Below, in pieces: positions 38,108 through 47,400 of a DNA stretch of 64,000 bases. Below the pieces are notes generated by a model. It was not told where the DNA came from and ran no database searches. It worked only from the letters and a program-made list of their open reading frames with translations. Numbering within the stretch: position 1 is the first letter of the stretch; each line of letters opens with the position of its first letter. The DNA comes from Frankia sp. QA3 (GTDB taxonomy: Bacteria; Actinomycetota; Actinomycetes; Frankiales; Frankiaceae): the NCBI RefSeq assembly GCF_000262465.1, contig NZ_CM001489.1, positions 3,763,718-3,827,717 on the forward strand, in the 5' to 3' direction. Position numbers and translations under genes: made by a program.

Positions 38108-38637
38108 GCGGCCACCGCCGACGGTCCCGCGCTCGTGTCGTCGTCGATCCACGCCTTCAGCACCTTCTCATCCTTTCGACGTGTTCACCCTGCACATCCT
38201 CGCTCGCGCAGCATCCCCCACCTTGCACCACCGGCGCCTCAACCGCAGCCAGCCGGGGCTGTTGCCTCCTGAGGGCGCGGGCATGCCGGGCTCCGGCCCG
38301 GTCGTCACCGGGATCGCGAGACGCAAGGGAATACTCGCTGGCGCAGGTTGCGCCGGGCCGTGTAGTAGGCGACCAGGCAGGCGCCGGCCGGGTCGGCGGC
38401 GAACCGATCAGCGGGACATCGAGGACACCCACCATGGCGGCCGCGCGGCGGATGCCGCGGCGAGCAGCGCACGGCCCGCCGGATCGAGCTCCCCGCCGAG
38501 CACCGCGAGAACCTCCCGGGCGGTGTCCTGCGGCCGCCAGCGCGCGGCGATCGGTGCAACGGGGTCAGGGCGTCCGGCGTCATCTCCCCATCGTCCCGGC
38601 TGGAAACAGCGCGGCGCCCGGGGGCTGGCGTGCGTTG
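38108..38637. other. Region without a secure gene; possible frameshifted remnant
   Basis: About 530 bp. Two minus-strand frames look weakly coding and would join through a frameshift near 38410: TAREVLAVLGGELDPAGRALL (about 38410-38560) and FAADPAGACLVAYYTARRNLRQRVF (about 38325-38400). Neither has a good start or a family I recognise. No repeats or RNA genes seen. Confidence 0.3.
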
Positions 38638-39282
38638 CTACGGACACGCCTGCCCGGCGCCACCCACTCTGCGTCCGCCACTGAACCCGACGAAATTGGT
38701 TGCGTCGACATGGTAATTGGTGCCGTAACCGCGGTTGAAGCACGAGTAGTTGTGGACGTTGAACATCTGAAGGTGGACGTGTGGGCCCGTCCAGCAGTTG
38801 GCGTCGTACGGCAGCCCGTCGGCGACCGTGCCGATGACGGCGCCCCACCGGCCCACCCACTGGCCCGCCTGGACGCCCGGCCGGACGTGTCCGTAGGTGA
38901 TGGATCCGACCCGCACGCCGTTGGTGTAGATGCCCACGGTCACGAAACTGGCGCCGTCGCCGGCCCGGCAAGCCGCGCCGATCTGGTCGACTCGGGTGGC
39001 GACGTCGTATCCGCCATTCTGCGGCGCCACGTAGACCGCGACGGGGGTGCCTGCGCCGACGGCGATGTCGGTGGCCCAGTCACCCTGATCGGCGGCGTTG
39101 GCAAGCCAGTGGTGGGTGGCGGCATCGGTGTTCCAGCTGCCGGCCACCGGCGAACCGGCCCAGACCTCGGGGTCGGGAACGGCCGCGGCGGCCGTTCCCG
39201 GAATGAGCAAGCCGACCAGAACGACAACCAGCGCCACCAGCGGGGCCGGCAGGCCACGCCGGAGAACAGCCACACGTTTCAC
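38638..39282 (-). CDS. Secreted M23 metallopeptidase-like protein
   Basis: 214 residues. A signal peptide with ALVVVLVGLLIPGTAAAA ends near residue 34. The mature part resembles the lysostaphin-like M23 fold: DWATDIAVGAGTPVAVYV aligns with the HxxxD strand, ITYGHVRPGVQAGQWVGRWGAVIGTV with the YGHL strand, and GPHVHLQMF with the HxH zinc motif. The first zinc-ligand His of HxxxD is replaced by Asp, so it may be inactive or use an unusual ligand. Four Cys residues suit an exported protein. Expected target: cell-wall peptide cross-links. Confidence 0.7.
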   Translation of the reverse strand: MKRVAVLRRGLPAPLVALVVVLVGLLIPGTAAAAVPDPEVWAGSPVAGSWNTDAATHHWLANAADQGDWATDIAVGAGTPVAVYVAPQNGGYDVATRVDQIGAACRAGDGASFVTVGIYTNGVRVGSITYGHVRPGVQAGQWVGRWGAVIGTVADGLPYDANCWTGPHVHLQMFNVHNYSCFNRGYGTNYHVDATNFVGFSGGRRVGGAGQACP

Positions 39283-39349
39283 CGGAACTCCTATCCTGAT
39301 AATGGGTCAAAAATCGAACAGCGCCGGCCGCGCCATGCGACGGGCCTCG

Positions 39350-39532
39350 TCACTGGTGTCGGTGGAACCTGTCCCGTGCGTTCTCGCACGCGTACCCGTC
39401 CGCGCAGCGCCACGAGCACACCGACCATTGCGAAGGCCCCTTGCCGTTACAGCCCGGACAGCGCACCAGGCGCACCTTCTTACGGCACCGCCGATCGTTG
39501 CAGTGACCCTGCCGGTCACCTCGGTAGACCAT
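39350..39532 (-). CDS. Small Cys-rich zinc-binding protein
   Basis: 60 residues: CNDRRC, then RCPGCNGKG, then CSWRC and a final Cys. CPGCNGKG is one copy of the CxxCxGxG motif of DnaJ zinc fingers, with CxxxxC and CxxxC pairs around it, so one or two structural zinc sites are likely. ATG 39532 has GGAGG eight bases upstream, which is strong support that this short frame is real. It lies between the M23-like gene and a large hypothetical on the same strand. Function unknown; a binding or adaptor role is plausible. Confidence 0.6.
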   Translation of the reverse strand: MVYRGDRQGHCNDRRCRKKVRLVRCPGCNGKGPSQWSVCSWRCADGYACENARDRFHRHQ

Positions 39533-39624
39533 CGACAACCTCCAGTCCGGACGAGGACAGCCCGCCGGACGCGCACCCGCTCATGGGCCGCGGCACCGCC
39601 GGGAACGCCAAATTCAAGATCAAT

Positions 39625-40863
39625 TCATGGGGAAACGTGGTCCGCACGCCGAGCGGCCGAGGGGCACGCGGCGTCACGCGGCCGACACCCGGCCCGCCGG
39701 GTGCCGGGCGGGCCCAGGAAGCTCTTGTCGCTCCAGGTCAGGCGACCCGTCAACGCGCCGCCGGCCCGGCCGAGCGGCTGGCGACCGGGCTTCGGGAGGA
39801 GCTGGTCGAGCGCGCGGGCCGCGGCCAGCACCCGGCTGGGGTCGGCGACGAAGGCGCAGGCCACCTGCTCCGGCAGGATGCCCTCCTCGGCCAGGCGGGT
39901 CACGGCGGTGACGAGCCAGTCTCGCGGGTCCGCGCCGGCCGGCAGGTCCGTGACAGCCCTGAGGACCGCGGCGTCAAGCACCGCCTCCGCCCACGCGACA
40001 CCGCCGAGGCCGTCGAGGCCGGCCGTGGTGTCGAGATGGTCCAGTACGCCCACCGCGCCGTCCAGGAGGTCATCGACCGATGGGACCGCCGTAGCGCCTT
40101 CGACCTCGACGGCCGCGGCACCGTCCGCGGGGAGCGGCTGGTGCACGCCGTGTGGCCGCCGGCCGAGCGGCCGGACGACGTAACGCTCCCACCACGAGAT
40201 CAGCACACCGTCGACCCGCGTGCGGCGACCGGACGAGCACACCCCTTCGATCACCGGCAAGGCGGCCAGCACGGCGACGCGATGGTCGTCGAGGCAGCCG
40301 CCGAACTCGTCCCAGGCACGTTCGGCCAACCGGCGCACGAGCGCGTCGTCGTCGTCGAGCCCGGTGGGCAGGCCGGCTTCGTCGACCAGGTACTCCAGCA
40401 CGGCCCGATGCAGCTCGTCGGGCAGCCGCCGCCCGTACTCACCCTGTCGGATCCGGTCGGTCCGGGCCTGGGCGCCGCGGGCGATCCGGCCGCGACGGAT
40501 CCACTCTCCGCTGGCTCTGATCTTCAGGTGGACCCGGGCCGCGGCCGCGGGCTCGTCGAGCCACGGCTGGCCGTCCAGGTAGGCGGCGACATCGAGGAGC
40601 ACGTCGACCAGGAAGTCCGTGCACGGGCAGGTGCCGCGAAGCACAAGGTGATCCCCGACCTGCACCGGCCGCAGGTCGCAGCGCGCCGTCCGGGTGAGGC
40701 GGTGCAGCTTCCTCCGGAACTCGTAGGACTCGACCAGGACCGCCTTGACCACCTCGGGTGAGCAGGCACCGGCCAGGACGGTGCCGCAGGCGCCGGTGCG
40801 TGCTGGCGGCGGAGGTTGCGGTTGCGCCGAGGCGGCTGCCGAAGCGCCAGGCCTGGAAGTCAT
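39625..40863 (-). CDS. Hypothetical protein, 412 residues
   Basis: A soluble protein with no recognised domain. After a Pro/Ala-rich start (1-25) comes a region containing CDLRPVQVGDHLVLRGTCPCTDFLVDVLLDVAAYL, with three Cys, then a helical basic segment (VHLKIRASGEWIRRGRIARGAQARTDRIRQGEYGRRLPDELHRAVLEYLVDEAG) and an acidic, Ala/Leu-rich C-terminal half. The last 30 residues are Arg-rich. ATG 40863 is preferred over an upstream start at 40899. It diverges from the 708-residue hypothetical gene across 109 bp containing an AT-rich palindrome, so the two may be co-regulated. Confidence 0.65.
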   Translation of the reverse strand: MTSRPGASAAASAQPQPPPPARTGACGTVLAGACSPEVVKAVLVESYEFRRKLHRLTRTARCDLRPVQVGDHLVLRGTCPCTDFLVDVLLDVAAYLDGQPWLDEPAAAARVHLKIRASGEWIRRGRIARGAQARTDRIRQGEYGRRLPDELHRAVLEYLVDEAGLPTGLDDDDALVRRLAERAWDEFGGCLDDHRVAVLAALPVIEGVCSSGRRTRVDGVLISWWERYVVRPLGRRPHGVHQPLPADGAAAVEVEGATAVPSVDDLLDGAVGVLDHLDTTAGLDGLGGVAWAEAVLDAAVLRAVTDLPAGADPRDWLVTAVTRLAEEGILPEQVACAFVADPSRVLAAARALDQLLPKPGRQPLGRAGGALTGRLTWSDKSFLGPPGTRRAGCRPRDAACPSAARRADHVSP

Positions 40864-40899
40864 GACATGATTTCTACGGAAGAAGAAAATCCGTGTCAA

Positions 40900-40911
40900 C
40901 GAAAATTTTCG
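40900..40911. promoter_or_regulatory. AT-rich palindrome in divergent promoter
   Basis: CGAAAATTTTCG, a perfect 12-bp palindrome in the 109-bp space between two divergent hypothetical genes; likely operator for one or both. Confidence 0.45.
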
Positions 40912-40972
40912 CCAACCCCCGATTCACGCAACAGCTAGGATCTGGTCGGGGGGAGCCGAGGAGGTATCAGAG

Positions 40973-43099
40973 GTGGCCCTACTGCCGGCGGTCGTGCCGG
41001 AGATCCCCGAGTCGCGTGCCGAGGTGGTCCCTGCCCGGCTGGCTCGCAAGGTAGCGCCGCTGTTCGGGGTGCAGTGGCCGGAGAGCCCGCTCGGCCCGGC
41101 CACATGGGTGATCGACTTCACCCGGGTCACCCTGTCCGAGATCGCCCGGGGGGCTCCGTTGCCCACTCGCTCCCAGGCGTCGGCGTTCGCCGATCGATCG
41201 CGGGACGGATGGGCCCTGGTGGACCGGGTGGCCGTCACGGCCCGCTCGGCGGCCCTGCCGAACGAGATCGCCAACGCCACGCTCAACCGGTACGGCCCCG
41301 ACACCCGGGCCGCGGTCATCCTCGCCGCGGTGAACCGCCTTCTCGACCCGCTACGGGTCGCGCTCGACGAGACGATCCCGCTGCTTGTCGACGAGGCCGG
41401 CGAGCCGTTGCCCCCGGGGCTGCGGCTCGCGGGCTGGGCCGGCGTGCTGGTGGAGGTCTTCCGCTCGCAGCCAGCGCTGGTGGCGGCCGGCGTGCGCGCC
41501 CGGGCGACGCAGCGGTCCATGGCCCCGTCCTGGGACGTGCCGCTGGCACCCAGCGCCGCGGACGAGCCGCTGACCCGGTGCGAGATCGGCGCCCCGTTGA
41601 CCGCGGGCACCCCGGTCGTGCCACGCGACCTCGACATCGCCGACGCGACCCTGCCCCGCCTGGACGTGCTCGGCCCCCTGGCCACCAACCCGGTCGCCCG
41701 CGACGAGCTGCACGAGGCCGTCATCGGGCTGCTGCTGCGGCGCATTCTGGACGTGGGGAGCCTGCGCGACGCCAGTCACCTGTGGATCTCCGCGCGCGGC
41801 CCCGGCCAGCTCGCCGTCGAGGCGCTGCTCACCCCGACGAGCATCGTGGACCGTTTCGTCCGGGTCGCCCTGCGCACGGCGGACGTCACCGCACGAGGGC
41901 TCGATGACGGTGGCACGCTGCCCGCGGTTCCCGATCCCACCCGGTTCGCCGAGCTGCCCATCCTGTCGCGACGAACGGCCACGATCGCGCTGCTGGGCGT
42001 GCTTCGCCAGGTGCTGGCCTCGCCGCCGGCACGCGAGCGTGCCCGCGCGGCCGTGCTGGACCGCCTGGAACGGCTTCGCTGCCTGGTCGGGCAGACGCTG
42101 CCCGACGACGATCCGGTCCGGGCGGTGGCAGTCTGCCGGATCGATCTCACCCGGCTCCAGATGCTGCGCCACAACGCCACGACGGACCTGCGCGATGCCC
42201 TTGACCGGCTCACCCGGTCCACCCGGCGGTGCCAGGACCTGTTCGACACCGGCGTGCTGGATCGCGGTGCGGCGGCGGAGATCGTGTCGGCCTCCAACGT
42301 CGAGGTGAACGCCGTCCGGACGACCAACGCGGCCGCGGCGGCACGCCTCGACGGCGGCCCGGGTGGCGCTCTGCCCGATGCGGACCTGCTCGACGAGCAA
42401 CTGCGGGCGCGGTGGCAGCACTGGCTGCGCATGGTCGAGGTCGAGCCCGAGATGCTGACCGGGGCGCGGCCGGTGGTCGACCTGCTCGGTTACCACCTGC
42501 ACAACTACGCGGCATTCCTGGCCAGTCACGCCGGCTCCGAGGACGACCTTCTCGCGGCGATCACCCTGTTCCAGGACGTGGTCCTGCCAGCCCGGGAACG
42601 GTTTCTCACGCGGACCGGGATCTTCGACCCGCTGCGCACCAGCCTGCAGATGGGGACGGTGGCGACCACCGCGCTCGCCGAGTCGGCCGCGGCCCGGGGC
42701 GACACGGGTCACGCGCGGGAATGGGCCGGGCTCGGCCATCGGTGGATCGCGCGCGCGCTCGCCGACGAGAGCACTCGCGCGATGTGCCGGGAATCCACGG
42801 AGCGGTCATGCCGGTTCGCACTGCGCGCGGCTCCGGCCCTGACGCTGGCGGTCGAGCTGGGTGTCGCCGAGGCGAACGTCGCCGGGCCGGCTCCGGGCGA
42901 CGCGGCCGCCGGCGATGCGGAGGCAAGGGGGACCGCCCCGCCCCCCGACAGCGCGGCGAACTCGCTCGACCTGGCGGCGGAGCTGGTGACGGTCGCCCGG
43001 CGGTGGGAAGCCTCGGTGGTCACCTCGGCCGAGCAGCACATCCGCCATCAGGAGATCGAGACCTGGTCACGGCGGGTGGAGCGGCTTCGAGCCCGCTGA
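40973..43099 (+). CDS. Large helical hypothetical protein, 708 residues
   Basis: A soluble, mainly alpha-helical protein with no catalytic motif that I can identify. The N-terminus (LARKVAPLFGVQWPESPLGPATWVIDFTRVTLSEIARGAPLP) is compact; most of the rest is Ala/Leu/Arg helix, resembling tandem helical repeats. GAGGAGG lies eight bases before GTG 40973, so start and expression are well supported. The C-terminal part (about 480-600) contains DLLGYHLHNYAAFLASHAGSEDDLLAAITLFQDVVLPARE, which has TPR character. Its position next to other large unfamiliar genes around a CHAT gene suggests an accessory system, without proof. Confidence 0.65.
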   Translation: MALLPAVVPEIPESRAEVVPARLARKVAPLFGVQWPESPLGPATWVIDFTRVTLSEIARGAPLPTRSQASAFADRSRDGWALVDRVAVTARSAALPNEIANATLNRYGPDTRAAVILAAVNRLLDPLRVALDETIPLLVDEAGEPLPPGLRLAGWAGVLVEVFRSQPALVAAGVRARATQRSMAPSWDVPLAPSAADEPLTRCEIGAPLTAGTPVVPRDLDIADATLPRLDVLGPLATNPVARDELHEAVIGLLLRRILDVGSLRDASHLWISARGPGQLAVEALLTPTSIVDRFVRVALRTADVTARGLDDGGTLPAVPDPTRFAELPILSRRTATIALLGVLRQVLASPPARERARAAVLDRLERLRCLVGQTLPDDDPVRAVAVCRIDLTRLQMLRHNATTDLRDALDRLTRSTRRCQDLFDTGVLDRGAAAEIVSASNVEVNAVRTTNAAAAARLDGGPGGALPDADLLDEQLRARWQHWLRMVEVEPEMLTGARPVVDLLGYHLHNYAAFLASHAGSEDDLLAAITLFQDVVLPARERFLTRTGIFDPLRTSLQMGTVATTALAESAAARGDTGHAREWAGLGHRWIARALADESTRAMCRESTERSCRFALRAAPALTLAVELGVAEANVAGPAPGDAAAGDAEARGTAPPPDSAANSLDLAAELVTVARRWEASVVTSAEQHIRHQEIETWSRRVERLRAR

Positions 43100-43206
43100 C
43101 GCCGGCCGCGCCGCTCGGGCAACCCCTTCACCTGCGGGCGCGCTGGCCATGCGCCCAGCAGGACGCACGGCCAGCGCAGCGATCTACGGCCTACCCGGCG
43201 GTCTGG

Positions 43207-43458
43207 CTAGGCCCGACGGCGGAACCCCGCGGGCGTCCGCTCGTACACGACCGAAGGCTGCGGGCGGCCTCGCGCGAGCCACACGACCAGGGTGACCGGC
43301 CAGAACACCGAGCAGATGGCGGCCTTCACCAACCAGACGACGCTTGCGACATCCGAGGGCCGCAGGCCGTGCCAGAAGCCCAATCCCGCCCGAACGCGCA
43401 TGCTCGCGATCGAGACCACGATCCCGCCCGGCCACAGCAGGCTTAACAGGAATCCCAC
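43207..43458 (-). CDS. Small membrane protein, 83 residues
   Basis: Two hydrophobic segments (MGFLLSLLWPGGIVVSIASM and ASVVWLVKAAICSVFWPVTLVVWLA) flank a short basic loop, with a basic tail. GTG 43458 has GGAAGGAG eleven bases upstream; a GTG at 43467 would be too close to it. Probably an inner-membrane protein of unknown role. It diverges from the gene at 43701 across a repeat-filled spacer. Confidence 0.6.
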   Translation of the reverse strand: MGFLLSLLWPGGIVVSIASMRVRAGLGFWHGLRPSDVASVVWLVKAAICSVFWPVTLVVWLARGRPQPSVVYERTPAGFRRRA

Positions 43459-43480
43459 CGAATCCACGGCTCCTTCCCTT

Positions 43481-43545
43481 GTCCGGTACCTGTGTCCGGT
43501 ACCTGTGTCCGGTACCTGTGTCCGGTACCTGTGTCCGGTACCTGC
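43481..43545. repeat. 13-bp tandem repeat, five copies
   Basis: Five consecutive GTCCGGTACCTGT units (the last ends in C). The period is not a multiple of three and the array lies in a divergent intergenic region, so it is non-coding. The GGTACC cores are spaced about 1.2 helical turns apart. Confidence 0.95.
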
Positions 43546-43590
43546 CGGGCGAAGGGGCCGGGCGGCCCCCCGCCTCGGCCCGGCCCCGCC

Positions 43591-43662
43591 GTCCGTCATG
43601 AGGTCCATGACGGACGGCTGGCGCAAGACGGACGGCTGGCGCAAGACGGACGGCTGGCGCAG
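43591..43662. repeat. Inverted repeat overlapping an 18-bp tandem repeat
   Basis: GTCCGTCATG-AGGTC-CATGACGGAC (43591-43615) is a perfect 10-bp inverted repeat. Its right arm runs into three copies of GACGGACGGCTGGCGCAA (43609-43662). The array ends 38 bp before the ATG at 43701, so it lies in the leader or promoter of that gene. Confidence 0.9.
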
Positions 43663-43700
43663 ACCGTCCTTTCTGCAGGGGAACAGGCGAGGGGGCCTAC

Positions 43701-44426
43701 ATGGGATGGTTCAGCCAGGGACGGGCGCGTCAGGGCCGTAACGCACTGCCTGCCGACGTCGTCGAGCTGATGGAACGCTTCGGCCGGTGCGAACTTGACC
43801 CGGCGTACACCGAGCTCGACCCGTGGGGTGAGCTCCAGGCGCCGCTGACGCCGTTCGCGAGCGCCGACCCGGCCGGATTCATCGACGCTCTGGCGGCGGC
43901 CGTCCTGCCCGTGGGCGGCTGGGCGGCCGTCGGCGCCGAGCGGACCGTGTGGAACCTGCTGACGGGTGAGGACCGACGCGGATCCGCCTATGACGCTCTC
44001 CTGGACGCGACGGTCGAGTTCCTGCGGCGGTCCGGCATCCCCCCAATGCGCGTGATCGCCCACCACTGGGAGCACTGGGCCGGGCAGGGCGGGACGGCTC
44101 GGACCTGGCTGCCGCTCCTTGCTCCGCCGCCGCGCGACCAGGGCCGCCTCACGCCGCTGCGTCCAGGCGAGGTCCGGCGGATCGCCCAGCTCACGCCGGA
44201 GGCCGACGCCAACGTCATCCTCGTCCGCGGCGGCGGGGACGCCTACGAGGCAATCGTCGACAGCCCGTGGAGCGACGACGACCCGCGCCGGTGCCAGAGC
44301 GTCCTGCAGACCGCCCCCTCGCTGTACGACCTCTACCTCGGGGTGGCGCAGTCGCTCCAGACGCCGCCCGCGTGGCATGACCCGGAGCTCGGCCCGTACT
44401 TCCCGCTCCCTCGCCCCCGCTGGTAG
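43701..44426 (+). CDS. Hypothetical protein, 241 residues
   Basis: A soluble protein without a recognised domain. PADVVELMERFGRCELDPAYTELDPWGELQAPL opens it; a Trp-rich centre (HHWEHWAGQGGTARTW) and an acidic C-terminal half follow. ATG 43701 has GAGGGGG nine bases upstream. Its stop directly abuts the stop of the convergent CHAT gene with no spacing. Confidence 0.65.
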   Translation: MGWFSQGRARQGRNALPADVVELMERFGRCELDPAYTELDPWGELQAPLTPFASADPAGFIDALAAAVLPVGGWAAVGAERTVWNLLTGEDRRGSAYDALLDATVEFLRRSGIPPMRVIAHHWEHWAGQGGTARTWLPLLAPPPRDQGRLTPLRPGEVRRIAQLTPEADANVILVRGGGDAYEAIVDSPWSDDDPRRCQSVLQTAPSLYDLYLGVAQSLQTPPAWHDPELGPYFPLPRPRW

Positions 44427-47400
44427 TCAGGCACCCATGTGCACCATGCCCGCCCAGGCCACGGGGTCGCCGAGCGGCAGGCCTCCGGCCGCGGCGGGGA
44501 TCATCCAGGTCGGCATGGCGGCCGGGGCGACGCGCGCGGGGTCGCGCATCCAGCGATGGGCGAGGCCGAGGGCGTCGGCGGGGGCACGTCCCTCGGTCCG
44601 CAGGAGGTCATGGATGACGAACATCATCTTCGAGGTGGCGCGGTCGGGCACCTTCCACAGAGATCCGTAGACGGTACGCGCCCCGGCGGCGAGGAAGGCG
44701 GTGGCGACGCTGAACGCCTCGTCGTAGTCGATCCCGGTCACGTTGGTCGAGCACGCGACCAGGAAGACGCAGTCGACCGGTGTCGACCCGGCCGGCCGGT
44801 CCGCCAGCAGCCGGGCGGCGGTGACCGGGCCGTCGGCGAGCTCGAGGTGGGAGGTGGCCGGGTGGTCCGGCCTCGCCCAGCCGTGGCATACCAGGTGCAG
44901 CACCGAGCGCCGAACGCCGTCCCGGCGCAGCCAGGCCAGCAGTTCCTCGGCCGTGCCGCGACCCGCCGGCTGGGTGCGTGCCGAACGCGGGGCCCGGCCG
45001 AGATAGGTGGCGCCCGGGTAGAACGCCTCCCGCACTGCCCGAGCTTCCCTGGCAACCTCCTTGAGGTCACGTTTGCCCGCCGGGTTCCCGATGATCAGCG
45101 CATCCCCGTCGGAAACGGCGGGCGGGCCGGCCGCCGCACGGCACAGCATCCGGCCGGAGGGGATGTAGGAGATGACCGCGCGGTCGGCCAGGATCTGGGC
45201 CGAATGCGGTTCCCGGCTCCCACCCGGGGCGTCACCGGCACGGTCGCCAAGACGGGCCGCATGCCAGGGCACCAGCGCCAGAGCACCGACCGGCGTGAGC
45301 GTGAGCCGAGGCGCCGCCCGGTCGGCCGCCCAGCCGGCGCACCGGGCGAGCAGCGCGTCGGCGACCGGGCCGGCCCAGGCGGTCAGGTCGTCGAGCGCAG
45401 CGCGCCAGGTGTCGAAAGCCGTCGGGTCGTGCCCACCCGCCTCCCGAGCCGGGTCGCCCTTTCCCGGACCGCCGTGCAAGGCCGCGTGTGCCACCGCATA
45501 CCGCTCCACCGGGGAGCCTGCGACGACCAGGTCCGGCCACTCGAGCACCTGGACGGGCGAGCCGTCGGCGGCGGGTACGACAACCACGCGCCCCGGCCGG
45601 GGGCGCGCGCCGGCTCTCGGTCGAGGCGCGCCGGCCGACGCAACACCCGGCATCGACACGTCTTCGGAAGCCGACACGTCTTCGGAAGCCGACGCACCTT
45701 CAGAGGCCGACGCACCGCCGGAAGCCGACGCACCGCCGGAAGCCGACGCACTGCCGGAAGCCGACGCACCGCCGGGGACGAGGTACACCAATGCATCGCG
45801 GCCATGCGCCCGCAACGCCGCCCTGATCTCCTCGACGCTCGGTGGATCGAGCAGGTCCGCGACCGGGCCGCCGCTGGGGGCCGGCACGCCGAGCGGTGCC
45901 CCGCTCAGGCTCGGGCCGGTGAGCGCGGCCAGAACACGACGCCGCAGGTCGCCGGAGACGTCGAGGCCGGGGTTACCCGCCCCGCCCTGGGTGCGCGCGT
46001 CCTGCCCGGCCGCGGCCCACTCCCGCGCGAGGTCCGAGTGCCCCAGCGCGACCAGGTCCTCGGCCGCGGATCTGGCGGCGACGGACGCGTGCAGCACAAG
46101 TCCCCGCCCGTGCTCGAGCGCGGTCACCAGGTCGTCGAGGGCGCGGTCGTCGGCGCACCAGTCGGCGACGCGCAGCGCGGCGGCGGCTGCCCCGCGCGCG
46201 GCGGCCAGCGCCTCCCCGGTCCCCGACTGCAGCAGCACGTGCCAGGCGTGCCCACGCAGCGCGCGCAACGCCAGCTCGCGGCCGGCGGTCCGGTCGCCAG
46301 GAGCGTCCCGCAGCCGTCGGGCCTCGGCGGCATGCAGGGCGACCTGCGCCCACAGCGGATGGTCGGGGCCGTCGAACCAGGCCATCGCCTCCTGCGACCA
46401 GGCGAACGCGTGGTCCGCCGCGTCCCGGTCACCGGCGAGCCGCGCGAGCTGTAGCCACCCTGCCGCGATCACGCCCGCGTTGGCCGCCCGGGGGACACTG
46501 CCTCGCGGCAGGTCTGCGACCGCACGCTCCGCCCTGGTCAGCGCGGCACGTCGCAGAGTGGTGTCGGCGCCCGCGGCCTCGGCGGTCGCCACCGCGTTGA
46601 GCACGATGACGAAGTCGTTCCCCACCGACACGAGCGGGTCCTCGACCACTCGGCGGCGCGGTCGGACGAGGCGGACGAGGCGGACGAGGCGGACGAGGCC
46701 GACCATCGTCCGTCTCCATCCACGCGACCGGTTCGGCGTAGAGAAGTCGCGCAGACGCAGCAGGGGCAGAAGGAGCTGGGGGAGCCATTCGTCCGCGGGG
46801 TCCGCCTTTGCGGCGGAGGCGACCTCGTCGACGAGACGGTCGAGGCCGGAGCGCAGCTCGTCGGTCTGGGCATGGCCGTAGTAGAGCGCCGCGAACCGGG
46901 CGAACAAGGCCAGCACCCGTGACCCGGCATCGTCGGAGCGCGCGAACTCCGCCTCCGCGGCGGTCAGTTTCGCGATGTCGCCGGAGTACAGGCCGGCAAA
47001 GAAGGCGGAGATGTAGAGCAGCGGGGCGACGACGTCCGGGTGGCCGGTGACACGGAGCGCCTCCTCGGCCTGGGGCCGCCCGAAGCCGGCGTCGGGACGT
47101 GGGCCGGCGGAGGTCATCGTGCGATGGATTTCGGCCATGGCTCGGGCCGTGGCAAGTCGGCTGCCCCACTCCGCCGGCGGGTCCGGGTGCGCCGCGGCGT
47201 AGCCCAGCAGGCGATCGAACAGCCTGGGATCGAAGCTTCCGATGACGCGCCCCGCGAGCAGCAGCTCGAGTGTGAGCACCGACATCGCGAGCTCGGCGCG
47301 GTCTGCCTCGTCGACGGACACGCGGGTCACCGCGGCCCGGGCACCCGCCAGCACGGATCGCGCGTCGGCGACGGTGGCCCGGGCGACCCTGCCACCGCTG

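Noticed and set aside
43481-43545. Possible CRISPR array
   Set aside because: The 13-bp units are directly adjacent with no spacers, so this is a simple tandem repeat.
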